From Thioploca ingrica (lineage in GTDB: Bacteria > Pseudomonadota > Gammaproteobacteria > Beggiatoales > Beggiatoaceae), in NCBI GenBank assembly GCA_000828835.1, contig AP014633.1:4030001-4094000 (forward strand): a stretch of 64,000 nt of DNA, given 5' to 3'. Under the pieces are notes generated by a model. The model made no database searches. It worked only from the letters and a program-made list of their open reading frames with translations, and was not told where the DNA came from. Shown piece by piece: positions 10,601-19,004 of this stretch. The position numbers and the translations under genes were made by a program. The stretch's first letter is position 1. Each line of letters begins with the position of its first letter.

Positions 10601-11179
10601 TACTTTTGCCAAATAAGCACCATAAGATGCGGTTTCATGAATAATGGTGACTTGATTCAATTTCAGGATTTTATTGACATAATAGGCAAGAAATTGACCC
10701 GAATCCTTGGTTGTATAAATATTTCTAAAATACCATTCATTCCCTTTAGTAACACCGGGATCCACCGAACCAGGGGTAATGGCTGGAATACCATATTTTT
10801 TATAGGTTTCACCCCCTTTAGTGGAACAACTACTATACCAATGTCCTATCACGGCTAGCACTTGGTTCTCAGCGACGATTCGCTCAGCTTCATCTTTAGC
10901 CGTTGTGGCGCACTCATTTTTGTCATCAAAGCGAATTAATTCAATTTTTTTACCCTTGAGTTTATCTCTTTTTTTATTGATTTCTTCAAAATAAAGTTCC
11001 ACTGCTCGCGCCATAATTTGACCCGCTGTCGGTTCGGTTTCACTTTTACCTTGTTCTGACATGGGACCAATAAAAGCAACGTAGATCGTTTCTTCTTTAG
11101 GTTTGAAATAGCTTTGGTAAAGTGCCCCAATTAAAACGACTAAAATCAGCAGACCTAACATGATAACGTTGAGTTTCAT
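7640..11179 (-). CDS. Receptor-channel fusion: periplasmic binding domain + pLGIC-like domain + MscS pore + cNMP-binding domain
   Basis: An 1179-residue inner-membrane protein. Order: N-terminal signal anchor (about 1-22); type-1 periplasmic binding domain of the branched-chain amino-acid receptor family (about 30-425; IGPMSEQG, VIGHWYSSCS, AITPGS, IYVATP); a beta-rich region (about 440-660) whose VVYTGIKINEI, FNLDFDLWFRF, SGWLLDQVRFF and EYSRFNAGIEIKK segments resemble the extracellular domain of pentameric ligand-gated channels; several helices (about 680-800); the MscS pore and beta domain (about 806-900; IGLAIQINISNIFSGIAI, RPFRIGDWVKIG); then a cyclic-nucleotide-binding domain (about 1016-1135) with FGEMALLTGEDRTATV. 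The first and last parts are firm. The middle assignment is inference: the Pro of the pLGIC Pro-loop is replaced (YAYKQ). An ion channel gated by an external ligand and a cytoplasmic nucleotide is inferred. It is a paralogue of the gene just upstream. Confidence 0.85.
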   Translation of the reverse strand: MKLNVIMLGLLILVVLIGALYQSYFKPKEETIYVAFIGPMSEQGKSETEPTAGQIMARAVELYFEEINKKRDKLKGKKIELIRFDDKNECATTAKDEAERIVAENQVLAVIGHWYSSCSTKGGETYKKYGIPAITPGSVDPGVTKGNEWYFRNIYTTKDSGQFLAYYVNKILKLNQVTIIHETASYGAYLAKVFKETANQLQMQVQNEWAFEPNNPQQKEEFSKFVEQLKNNKDQAGAIFLSVQASEGVELVKLIKSAGITNPILGESSFSEQTFVNGFNDFAEEKANPGHYTNDIYVATPLLFDTANEKAQLFKDAYQKKYHNDPDWSAAYAYDTAMILVKAISEAGIKGEPTTLATDRQKIRDKLASYTNSHDALEGTTGFNYFDENRNAQKPVAIGVYKNKQLISALTQFQVVRNPNEISDLDQAVQDERVLLIDNKYMYKTNVVYTGIKINEISDFDLKTLTFNLDFDLWFRFQGDRKTEATLSATGNANSKSETEFKPQQIEFSNGIGEMEFVDNKPEMQRDSAKGKTNLDKANQGIMKLIDSKEKDRIQYHIYKVRSRFRADFLTSQYAYKQHILGVQFHHRYFTRNNLIYVTDLLGMGSDPLKTMKETQVLSPASGWLLDQVRFFQDVAKKFSLGDPNYLNVQGGTIEYSRFNAGIEIKKNEFTLRGTIPERYAYNLLISSIIVILVLNIFSKKFRHLSKLVWFLQAILAFILLLSGEVLLIKGLADQLDIYEIKSIIRIFDILWWLIPAFLLNLASESFIWTPIEEKTGRLIPNIVRLFLAFIIYFLAVVGIIAFVYEQQLTSILATSGVIAMIIGLAIQINISNIFSGIAINIERPFRIGDWVKIGSYEEGEIVDITWRTTRIRNRADCILSIPNSIASESAILNFCYPDDTYWLWPTVYVHPMHPPARVKKILLDALLSAEKVLKDPEPVVIFTGINEWAASYWIAFCADDYASKFTILEDVWTRVWFHLNRAGITPAVQRQEIHWFKGIKERGGEEATKPITLLQEIDIFKPFSEKAKFYLSERIGRQRFQAHETIVKQGDRGNSLFIIVEGVVSVQVLTEEGKNKEVARLGAGNFFGEMALLTGEDRTATVVALVDTYLFELTKTDIKPLLEEQPEVSEMISKVLTQRQLSTISQIHEQHDIEIETEAVYKRFLNRIENFFGLGERQ

Positions 11180-11374
11180 AATTTTTTACCCACCTTTGGT
11201 GCGTGCGTAATTTTCATAATTCCATCATTAAAAATTTTAACGGCAGAGCGTTGAGGTGACTATCTATTTGAGCTATCACTTTTAAGTTGGGTGATAGGAA
11301 TAAATAATAAACCATCACAGTCAGTTTTAAAAAAGATTGGGTATAATTCATGGTTATTGTTAGTTATCAAATGG
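11180..11374. other. Gap between the two receptor-channel paralogues
   Basis: This 195-bp spacer separates two same-direction paralogues. A scan of its frames shows no remnant of the cyclic-nucleotide-binding domain that the upstream paralogue lacks. A CACCTTTGG-like stretch just before the start at 11179 could contribute to ribosome binding, but the match is weak. Confidence 0.4.
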
Positions 11375-14374
11375 CTACCCTTGGTTAACCAGGGAATGAG
11401 TAGATAAAAATGGAGCCGCTCGAAATATCTCTTCAGGTTGTTCAAAGGGAGGTGTTTTGCCACTCGGAGCCGGATCACTGTTTTTTTCCCCTTTAAAAAT
11501 ATAAATTTCTTGTCGCATGACAGCGGGGGCAATATCAGCACGATTTAAATGGAACCAAACACGAGTCCAAACACTTTCTAAAATAGAGTATTTATCCGCA
11601 TAATTATCCGCACAAAATGCGATCCAATAAGTAGCGGCCCATTCATTGATCCCGGTAAAGATAATCACTGGCTCCGGATCGTGAAGAATTTTGTCTGCTG
11701 AAAGTAAAGCATCTTGCAAAATTTTTTTAACCCGAAAAGGCGGATGTTTCGGATGGATATAAACCGTTGGCCATAACCAATATACTTTTTCTGGATAATA
11801 AAAGTTAACGATGGCGGCTTCAGCGGCTTGGGAATTAGGAATACTGAGCATACAACCATCTCTTCTTTTCAGCCGAGTGGCTCGCCAATTGATATCGATG
11901 ACTTCTCCTTCATCAAATTCACCAATTTTAATCCAATCACCAATTCTAAAAGGACGATCCATATTAATAACAATCCCAGAAAAAACATTGGAAATATTAA
12001 TTTGAATAGCTAAACCAACGATCATGGCTAAAACACTCGAGGTTGCTAACAAGCTAGTAAACTGTTGTTCATAGACAAATACGGTGATTCCAACGATAGC
12101 TAATAGATAAATAAACAGGGCAAAAAAATGCCGGATAATGTTAGGTATCGCCCCAACAGTTTCTTGAATGGGTGTCCAAATAAATCGTTCTAAAGCTTCA
12201 GTAATTAAAAAAGCCGGAATTAACCACCATAATATATCAAAAGTCCGGATAATATGTTTCATTTGGTAAGGATTGGTTTTTTGAGCCAACCAATCGGCAA
12301 AGATTATCTCCCCAGATAATAGCCATAAGAAAGCAAAAATAACTTGAAAAAACCAAATGTATTTAGAAAGTTTTTTCTTACTACTCGCCGCGACCGCTAA
12401 AAATAAAAATAAGGCGCCACTCAATATCATTATATCGTGAGCATATTTATAAGGAATACTTCCGCGGAGAGTCAATTGATCCTGTTTGAGTTGAATAGCC
12501 GCATTAAATCGGGAATATTCAACAATCCCTTCCGAAGCATTAAGATGTTGTGGATCACCGGCAGAATACTCTTTAGCAATATCGGGAAAAAACCAAACTC
12601 GATCAATTAACCAACCTTCCGCCGGACCAAGCACATGGGTTTTACTCAGATATTGGGCTAATGATTTTTCTTGATTGAGTCCCATTCCTAACATATCGGT
12701 GACATAAATAAGATTATTGCGCGTTAAAGTACGATGGCGAAACCCAATCCCAACAACATGTTTTTTATAACTATAATAATTAGCCAGAAAATCTGCACGA
12801 AAATCGCCTTTAATTCGATAGACACAGTAAACAATTTGATCTGGCGTTTCTTTACAGTCTTCTATTGGCTTGGCTAATTGTGATCTCAATTTTTGTGGAT
12901 CAACGGCGTTGGTAAACTGAATGTCGGTCGGATGAAAGTCACGTCCTTTAAGAAAGCGAAACCATAACTTGAAATCTAAATTATAAACCAGTTGTTTCAT
13001 ATCAATGTGACTAATCTCATTCACTTTTATCCCCACATAAACGACATGAGTTTTATACATATACTGATTATCCATAACCAATACTTGCTCATCTTGAAGA
13101 GCTTGTTGAATATCAACAATTTCATTGGGATTACTCAAAACGTGGAATTGAGTTAAAGCCGAAACTAAGTTTTTCTGTTTATAAATTCCTAACGAAACCA
13201 GTTTTTGCGCATCCCGATAATTATCAAAATAGTTAAACCCGGTGACGCCTTTAACCGCATCATGAATATTAGTAAAACTGGCCAAAGTATCTCGCAGCTT
13301 TTGTCTGTCTATCGAGAGGCGGTTAGGTACTCCTTCAATATTGGCTTTCTTCAGTGCTTCAACGAGCACCATCGCCGTATCATAAGCATACGCTGCTGAC
13401 CAATCCGGTTCCTCATTATATTGCTCTTTATACGCTTCCAAAAACAACTGGGCTTTTTCATTAGCCGTATCAAATAATAACGGTGTGGCAACGTAAATAT
13501 CATTACTATAATAACCTGGATTTTCTCGTTCTATCGGGTCATCATCAAAACCATTCCGAAAAGTTTCTTCGGAAAAAGATGACGGACCAATCAAAGGCGT
13601 TTTGATCCCGGCTTCTTTAATTAACTTAACCAGTTTGACACCTTCGCTGGCTTGCATCGCCAGTAGAATAACACCGGCTTTATCTTTAGCTACCTTTAAT
13701 TGTTCAACAAAGTGTTGAAAAACGGCATCTAAATTTTTATCCTGATTATAATATTGCCACTTATTTTTAATGGTTATAGCCAGTGATTGCGCTTCTTTAG
13801 CAAAGGTTTCTGCAATATAAGAACCATAATCTGCTGTTTCATGGATAATGGTAACCTGATCCTGTTTAAACACTTTCTTAATATAGTGCGCTAAAAAATG
13901 GCTAGTGGCTTTATCATTATAAATATTCCTAAAGTACCACGGATTACCTTGAGTCACTTTAATGTTACTTGAACCGGGCGTAATGGCAGGTATTTGATGC
14001 GCTTGATAAATTTTACCACCACTAATAGAAGCAGAACTATACCAGTGACCAATAACCGCGATAAATTGATCTTTATTAACAATAGCTAATGCTTGTTGCC
14101 TCGCTTGTTCAGGATCATTTTGATCATCAAATGCTTGAAGAATAATCTGTTTACCATTAATACCGCCTCTTTGATTAATATAATCAAAATAAAGTTGAAT
14201 CGCTTGCGTCATTAATTTTCCCGCTGCCGCACCTTTACCTGATAAAGGGCCAACAAAAGCAATAGCTACAGCGTTTCGGTATTTAAAATAGTTATTATAA
14301 GCTATCCAACCCAAGGTGACTAAAACAACGATACTTAACAAAAAAAGTTTTATTTTCATCTCAATATTGCCCAC
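11375..14374 (-). CDS. Receptor-channel fusion paralogue without the nucleotide-binding domain
   Basis: A 999-residue paralogue of the 1179-residue protein, with the same order: signal anchor, type-1 periplasmic binding domain (about 30-425; FVGPLSGKGAAAG, VIGHWYSSAS), pLGIC-extracellular-like region (about 440-625; VVYVGIKVNEI, YNLDFKLWFRF, EGWLIDRVWFF, EYSRFNAAIQLKQ), membrane helices, and MscS pore and beta domain (about 775-870; VGLAIQINISNVFSG, RPFRIGDWIKIG). Its C-terminus ends about 20 residues after a segment (EQPEEIFRAAPFL) that aligns with the linker leading to the nucleotide-binding domain of its neighbour (LLQEIDIFKPFS). That domain therefore seems lost here or gained there. The two genes probably arose by tandem duplication and then diverged widely. 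Identity of the outer domains is firm; the middle domain is inferred. Confidence 0.85.
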   Translation of the reverse strand: MGNIEMKIKLFLLSIVVLVTLGWIAYNNYFKYRNAVAIAFVGPLSGKGAAAGKLMTQAIQLYFDYINQRGGINGKQIILQAFDDQNDPEQARQQALAIVNKDQFIAVIGHWYSSASISGGKIYQAHQIPAITPGSSNIKVTQGNPWYFRNIYNDKATSHFLAHYIKKVFKQDQVTIIHETADYGSYIAETFAKEAQSLAITIKNKWQYYNQDKNLDAVFQHFVEQLKVAKDKAGVILLAMQASEGVKLVKLIKEAGIKTPLIGPSSFSEETFRNGFDDDPIERENPGYYSNDIYVATPLLFDTANEKAQLFLEAYKEQYNEEPDWSAAYAYDTAMVLVEALKKANIEGVPNRLSIDRQKLRDTLASFTNIHDAVKGVTGFNYFDNYRDAQKLVSLGIYKQKNLVSALTQFHVLSNPNEIVDIQQALQDEQVLVMDNQYMYKTHVVYVGIKVNEISHIDMKQLVYNLDFKLWFRFLKGRDFHPTDIQFTNAVDPQKLRSQLAKPIEDCKETPDQIVYCVYRIKGDFRADFLANYYSYKKHVVGIGFRHRTLTRNNLIYVTDMLGMGLNQEKSLAQYLSKTHVLGPAEGWLIDRVWFFPDIAKEYSAGDPQHLNASEGIVEYSRFNAAIQLKQDQLTLRGSIPYKYAHDIMILSGALFLFLAVAASSKKKLSKYIWFFQVIFAFLWLLSGEIIFADWLAQKTNPYQMKHIIRTFDILWWLIPAFLITEALERFIWTPIQETVGAIPNIIRHFFALFIYLLAIVGITVFVYEQQFTSLLATSSVLAMIVGLAIQINISNVFSGIVINMDRPFRIGDWIKIGEFDEGEVIDINWRATRLKRRDGCMLSIPNSQAAEAAIVNFYYPEKVYWLWPTVYIHPKHPPFRVKKILQDALLSADKILHDPEPVIIFTGINEWAATYWIAFCADNYADKYSILESVWTRVWFHLNRADIAPAVMRQEIYIFKGEKNSDPAPSGKTPPFEQPEEIFRAAPFLSTHSLVNQG

Positions 14375-14799
14375 CTAGTATCAATAACACTTCAAGAGGA
14401 GGGATTTTTTGGGGTTTATCAGTCAATAAGTTACCTTCAACGTTATCATTTTAAATAATGAGGGGCAATGTTATTTGCTACGGGTATTTGTCGACCTCAG
14501 TCAATAATAATTTAATAATTTTGCTGTTGTTAGTACGAAATCTGTTTGCTCAGATGAGTTATTAAGAAATAATTTCAGTTTTATTTTTTTATAAGACAAG
14601 TTGGGCAACCTACTGATTATCTTATTTAGTTTATTAGGTGCTGGCTGAGCAGTATATCATAATATTATTGTTCTTTATAAATAACATAGCGGTGTGAGAT
14701 AGGTAATTTATTGGGTTGGTTAGTCGATCCGGTTGTAATGTGTTATTATTTTTTTTTAATAATAATTTTCTATCATCTCATTCTTAAGAGGAAATAATA
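14375..14799. promoter_or_regulatory. AT-rich divergent promoter region
   Basis: This 425-bp gap separates the minus-strand receptor-channel gene from a plus-strand secreted protein gene and must hold promoters for both. It is strongly AT-rich with T-runs (14581-14591, 14749-14758). No repeat family, ORF or operator could be recognised. A ribosome site AAGAGGAAA precedes the ATG at 14800. Confidence 0.4.
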
Positions 14800-15198
14800 A
14801 TGCAACTCAAGTTTTTGTTATTAACGATGGTTGTCTTTGTCGCTTCGCTTAATACCGCTTTAGCCACGGGAATACAACAAGAAATCAAATTTGAGCCAGG
14901 TAAATCATCAGCGACTCTCGAAGGCACGGTATTATCTGGTGATCGTGACGAATACACCCTAGCCGTAAAAGCAGGTCAAGTCATGAGTGTGTTAATTACC
15001 TCCGGGGAAAACAATGCTGTTTTTCAAATTTATCGCCAAGTGGCTGGTAGTTGGAAACCTCTTAAAGGGGCTGATGAAGAAGATGAAGCAACCAAGTGGA
15101 AAAATAAATTACCGGGTAAGGGTAATGAACACCTCAAAATCGTCGTAGGAGGAAAACGTGGCAATGCAACTTACACTTTAGAAGTAGCCATTATATAA
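14800..15198 (+). CDS. Secreted PliG/PPC-like protein
   Basis: Small exported protein of 132 residues. A cleavable signal peptide (about 1-22, ending NTALA) precedes one beta-sandwich-type domain. The pattern IKFEPGKSSATLEGTV, DEYTLAVKAGQVMSV and a C-terminal NATYTLEVAI strand resembles periplasmic inhibitors of g-type lysozyme (PliG) and the wider PPC fold. Lysozyme inhibition is only a possibility. The ATG at 14800 follows a good AAGAGGAAA ribosome site. It is transcribed away from the receptor-channels and towards the ergothioneine genes, but a 219-bp repeat-containing gap makes an operon with egtB unlikely. Confidence 0.6.
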   Translation: MQLKFLLLTMVVFVASLNTALATGIQQEIKFEPGKSSATLEGTVLSGDRDEYTLAVKAGQVMSVLITSGENNAVFQIYRQVAGSWKPLKGADEEDEATKWKNKLPGKGNEHLKIVVGGKRGNATYTLEVAII

Positions 15199-15251
15199 CT
15201 TCACTGTTAGAAACAGGTAACCCATTATAGTTAATAATATGGAGATACTTT

Positions 15252-15353
15252 GGTAGTCAGCGTAGTTTAGTAAGCTTTTGCCGAGCTTCAGAAAAATCCA
15301 ACCCGAGGAATAATGACGCACTACCATTGCGGCACGCACCCTACCTGACTACC
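15252..15353. repeat. GGTAGTCAG-ended intergenic repeat
   Basis: GGTAGTCAG at 15252-15260 is inverted at 15345-15353 (CTGACTACC). Between them lie GTAAGC and CGCACCCTACC, which resemble the GTAGGGTGCG palindrome family elsewhere in the window. The arms are diverged. No gene lies in this gap before egtB. Confidence 0.5.
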
Positions 15354-15417
15354 TCATTTTATAAATAGGTTAAGCGATTGATAAATAAATTATGATTTAC
15401 TTTACTCGGAGTAATCG

Positions 15418-16716
15418 ATGAATTTATCCATACCTCCAACAATGGCAACCACTTCATTATTTGTTTTATCCCGCTATGATGCCTTACAACAATTTCGTAC
15501 TGTTCGTCAAGACAGTGAGAATTTGTGTAAACCACTTAAAATTGAAGATTATGTGATTCAAACCAACCCGCAAGCCAGTCCGGCTAAATGGCATCTGGCT
15601 CATGTCACTTGGTTTTATGAAACCTTTATTTTGACTGTTTTTTCTCAAAATTACCGCGAATTTCATCCCCGTTTTCGGTATTTGTTCAATTCCTATTATG
15701 AACAGATCGGTGAATTTTTTCCTCGTCCACAACGAGGCTGGTTATCGCGCCCTACGGTAGAGGAAATCTATCGCTATCGAGCCTATGTGGATGAACAGAT
15801 GGTACAATTGATTGAATCGGCTAATGAGAAAGATTGGGTCAATATCAATGCCCGCCTAGTCATTGGACTCCATCACGAACAGCAACATCAAGAATTGTTA
15901 TTGACTGATATTAAGTACAATTTGGCTGTTAATCCGTTACGCCCGGCTTATCGTGAAGATTTGCCTACGACGCCATGCCGAACCGCACCAAAACTTAATT
16001 GGCTTGAATACTCCGGTGGCTTAGAATCTATCGGTTATGACGGTGAAGATTTTGCCTATGATAATGAATCTCCCCGACATCAGGTCTATGTGCCACCTTT
16101 TCGATTAGCTTCACGGTTGGTGACTAATGGCGAGTATTTAGAATTTATAGCAGCAGGTGGCTATGAACATCCAGCATTATGGTTATCAGATGGTTGGAGT
16201 ACCCTTCAACAAGGCAGTTGGCAAACCCCGTTGTATTGGGAAAAAATTGACGGACAATGGTGGCAAATGACACTGGGCGGTATGCGTCCGCTGATTGTTG
16301 ATGAACCGGTGTGTCATGTCAGTTATTATGAAGCCGATGCCTTTAGCACTTGGAAAAATAAACGGTTGCCCACTGAGACCGAGTGGGAAATTGCTGCCCG
16401 CGATTTGCCTCGGCGTGGTAATTTGCGTGACAGTGGTTTCTTACAACCCATAGTAGCAGAGGAAAATCACGAGTTATTGCAAATGTATGGCGATGTTTGG
16501 GAGTGGACCCAATCGCCTTATATACCCTATCCCGGTTATCGTCCCCAACCCGGTGCTTTAGGAGAGTATAATGGTAAATTTATGTGTAACCAATTGGTGT
16601 TACGAGGTGGTTCTTGTGTGACACCCGCTAATCACATTCGCCCCACGTATCGCAACTTTTTTTATCCTCATGAACGTTGGCAATTTAAAGGATTTCGTCT
16701 TGCGGAGGATTTATGA
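15418..16716 (+). CDS. egtB: Ergothioneine biosynthesis sulfoxide synthase EgtB
   Basis: Non-haem iron enzyme that couples hercynine (N-trimethyl-histidine) with a cysteine-type thiol and O2 to give the sulfoxide precursor of ergothioneine. The 432-residue protein has an N-terminal DinB-like helical domain and a C-terminal formylglycine-generating-enzyme-like domain (GDVWEWTQSPY, LRGGSCVTP, RPTYRNFFYP). Iron ligands are visible as His59 or His62 in KWHLAHVTW and the HxxxHxE motif His153-His157-Glu159. The ATG at 15418 follows a GGAG ribosome site. It overlaps egtD by 4 bp (ATGA), a translationally coupled pair. No egtE-type lyase or egtA is in the window. Whether the thiol substrate is cysteine or gamma-glutamylcysteine cannot be told. 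Confidence 0.93.
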   Translation: MNLSIPPTMATTSLFVLSRYDALQQFRTVRQDSENLCKPLKIEDYVIQTNPQASPAKWHLAHVTWFYETFILTVFSQNYREFHPRFRYLFNSYYEQIGEFFPRPQRGWLSRPTVEEIYRYRAYVDEQMVQLIESANEKDWVNINARLVIGLHHEQQHQELLLTDIKYNLAVNPLRPAYREDLPTTPCRTAPKLNWLEYSGGLESIGYDGEDFAYDNESPRHQVYVPPFRLASRLVTNGEYLEFIAAGGYEHPALWLSDGWSTLQQGSWQTPLYWEKIDGQWWQMTLGGMRPLIVDEPVCHVSYYEADAFSTWKNKRLPTETEWEIAARDLPRRGNLRDSGFLQPIVAEENHELLQMYGDVWEWTQSPYIPYPGYRPQPGALGEYNGKFMCNQLVLRGGSCVTPANHIRPTYRNFFYPHERWQFKGFRLAEDL

Positions 16717-17672
16717 GCGAACCCACTATACACTTTTATGATCTTCACCCCCCCTTGACAGATCTAAAAGCAGAAGTTCTAACCGGCTTATCCGGCCAAC
16801 CTAAAACCATTCCACCTAAATTCTTTTATGATGAATACGGTTCGCAACTTTTTGCTCAAATTACAGAACTACCAGAATATTACCTCACTCGTACCGAAAT
16901 AGCTATTCTCCAAGAACACGGAGAAGAAATGGTTTCGCTATTAGGAAATGAATGTTTGTTGGTGGAATTGGGTAGTGGTAGTAGCCAAAAAATCCGTCTG
17001 TTACTTGACGCGCTACAACCCGCAGTTTATATGCCGATAGATATTTCTAAAAAACATTTATGGCAATCAGTGCAAATGCTGGCTATCGATTATCCGGATT
17101 TAGAAATACATGCGGTTTGTACAGATTATTCGGGTCAGTTTCATTTGCCATATCACCCTGATAATAAACCCAAAGCGGCTTTTTTTCCCGGTTCGAGTAT
17201 TGGCAATTTTGATCCACCTCATGCACAAGAATTGTTACAGCAAGTGGCGCAATTATTGGGATCGGACAGTACTTTATTAATTGGCGTGGATCTCAAAAAA
17301 GACCCCCAACGTCTCAACGCGGCCTATAATGATGCTACTGGGGTTACGGCGGCTTTTAATCTCAATTTGCTGACACGCATCAACCGCGAATTAAATGCTA
17401 ACTTTGAATTATCACGTTTTGAACATCAAGCCTTTTATAATGAGAAACCGGGGCGGATGGAGATGCACTTAGTCAGCAATACGCCACATGAAGTCAAGGT
17501 TGGTGGGCAAACTTTTGAATTCGTCACCGGTGAAAATATCCACACTGAAAACTCTTACAAATATACGGTGGCACAATTTCAGAATCTTGCCAATGCAGCG
17601 GGTTTGCAACCGGAGCAAGTGTGGATAGATCCCGCTGAATTATTTAGTGTTCATTGTTTGCGAGTGAGGTAA
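16713..17672 (+). CDS. egtD: L-histidine N-alpha-methyltransferase EgtD
   Basis: SAM-dependent enzyme that trimethylates histidine to hercynine, the first step of ergothioneine synthesis. The 319-residue protein is the normal family length. It shows the family opening PKFFYDEYGSQLFAQIT and PEYYLTRTE (residues 36-62), the SAM-binding LVELGSGSSQK (83-93), PGSSIGNFDP and GVDLKKDP in the catalytic domain, and a C-terminal YKYTV and HCLRVR end. It starts inside the last codon of egtB, so hercynine maker and user are co-translated. Ergothioneine is a thiol antioxidant, in keeping with life at oxic-sulfidic interfaces (inference). Confidence 0.94.
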   Translation: MSEPTIHFYDLHPPLTDLKAEVLTGLSGQPKTIPPKFFYDEYGSQLFAQITELPEYYLTRTEIAILQEHGEEMVSLLGNECLLVELGSGSSQKIRLLLDALQPAVYMPIDISKKHLWQSVQMLAIDYPDLEIHAVCTDYSGQFHLPYHPDNKPKAAFFPGSSIGNFDPPHAQELLQQVAQLLGSDSTLLIGVDLKKDPQRLNAAYNDATGVTAAFNLNLLTRINRELNANFELSRFEHQAFYNEKPGRMEMHLVSNTPHEVKVGGQTFEFVTGENIHTENSYKYTVAQFQNLANAAGLQPEQVWIDPAELFSVHCLRVR

Positions 17673-17735
17673 CCAATCAACCCAATGCAGTGGGGCTACG
17701 CCGGCTGAACTCCAAAATTAATAGCTGAAAAAAAT

Positions 17736-18473
17736 ATGAATCAATATCATTACTATACAGCCACTTTGCTGCTACTCTTAGTGAGTGCTTGTCATGCAGT
17801 CATTTGGAAAGCGGTACCGCCCCAGGTAAGCCAAACGGCAATAGCCAATGACGGTTCAGATGTTGCCGTAGTTATGCAGAATTATGAAATTAATCAAGCC
17901 GCAGAAACAAATCCTGGCGATATTTTGGCAGCTTCGAGGAACTTTGAACATCAAATTTTTGTTCAAAATCATGACGGTTCTCAGCGACGCGCTATCACTA
18001 AAAAAAGACCTTATAAAGATGAGTTAGGTACCTTTCATTATCTCAAAACGGCTGGTTATATTTTATTAGGTTCTATGCTGAGTGACAAAAAATCCACTGT
18101 CCAGTATGAAAAAATTGATTTAACTACCGGTCAAGCGAATCTTATTCGTAATCATAGTGATATTTCTCAACCGCTTCTTTGTAAAGGAATGTCACCACAG
18201 TCTTTTGTCGTTGAAAATGTGTTACCTTCTCCCGATGGTACCCTCATCGCTTATTTTTACAGTCCAACTTGTTTTAAAGTGGTCGTGGAATTTTTAGAGG
18301 CTAAAACCCTCACGTTGCTAGATACACAGCACGTTGATGTAAAGGGAATCAATGAAGCAATATGGCCATCTAATGAAAATTTAATCGTTTATTCCACTAC
18401 TGAAACAACCGGCAACAATGCTTGGAAACTTTCGCCTAAAACGACTCCATCACCCACCAGCTTTATTAAATAA
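17736..18473 (+). CDS. Lipoprotein of unknown function, TolB-like strands
   Basis: A 245-residue protein beginning with a lipoprotein signal and lipobox LVSAC (acylated Cys19). The rest is beta-rich with segments such as NHDGSQRRAITK, YEKIDLTTGQANLI and LPSPDGTLIAYF, which look like blades of a TolB/WD40-like propeller, though there are too few for a full propeller. It lies 63 bp after egtD and could be read through from that operon. No specific family recognised. Confidence 0.6.
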   Translation: MNQYHYYTATLLLLLVSACHAVIWKAVPPQVSQTAIANDGSDVAVVMQNYEINQAAETNPGDILAASRNFEHQIFVQNHDGSQRRAITKKRPYKDELGTFHYLKTAGYILLGSMLSDKKSTVQYEKIDLTTGQANLIRNHSDISQPLLCKGMSPQSFVVENVLPSPDGTLIAYFYSPTCFKVVVEFLEAKTLTLLDTQHVDVKGINEAIWPSNENLIVYSTTETTGNNAWKLSPKTTPSPTSFIK

Positions 18474-18504
18474 CCGTTTATCATAATGACAAATAAGAGA
18501 GGTC

Positions 18505-18972
18505 ATGATGGATTTAGAACGCGAATATAACCAAGATTTTCATCAATGGATTGAACACCATATTACTTTGCTACGTGAAGGTAGGCTGAGCGAAATTGAT
18601 ACTGGCCACCTCATTGAGGAACTAGAAGATATGGCCAGACGTGATCGGGACGAATTGGTTAGCCGTTTGGTGATATTAATGGCGCACTTATTAAAATGGC
18701 AATTTCAGTTAAGTCAGTTGAGCGAACAGTGGAAAGAGTTTGATGGGAGAAGCTGGCGCCGCTCCATCATTGAGCAACGCAATGAGATTTTAAGACAGCT
18801 AAGAAACAAGCCCAGTTTAAAATCTTACCTACCAGACGCGGTTGTAGAGGCCTATCCGGATGCGGTAAAAATTGCTGCGCAAGAAACAAGGCTCGCTCCA
18901 TCAACCTTCCCCAGTGAAAATCCATACGCCATTGAACAGTTGCTTGATGAGGATTTTTATCCTTTAAGTTAA
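18505..18972 (+). CDS. DUF29 family protein
   Basis: A 155-residue cytoplasmic helical protein matching the DUF29 pattern: YNQDFHQWIEHHITLLREG near the start, IDTGHLIEELEDMARRDRDEL (about 35-55), then LLKWQFQ and W...SI.EQRN.I. DUF29 is common in cyanobacteria and large sulfur bacteria; its function is unknown. The ATG at 18505 follows an AGAGAGGTC ribosome site. An upstream in-frame ATG was not preferred. It is 31 bp downstream of the lipoprotein gene. Confidence 0.8.
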   Translation: MMDLEREYNQDFHQWIEHHITLLREGRLSEIDTGHLIEELEDMARRDRDELVSRLVILMAHLLKWQFQLSQLSEQWKEFDGRSWRRSIIEQRNEILRQLRNKPSLKSYLPDAVVEAYPDAVKIAAQETRLAPSTFPSENPYAIEQLLDEDFYPLS

Positions 18973-19004
18973 ACTACTTAGCGGGTAACAAAGCAACTCT
19001 TTTT

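Noticed and set aside
11260-11541. 93-codon frame overlapping the end of the 999-residue channel
   Set aside because: It is in another frame of the same strand, has no family match, and does not restore a nucleotide-binding domain.
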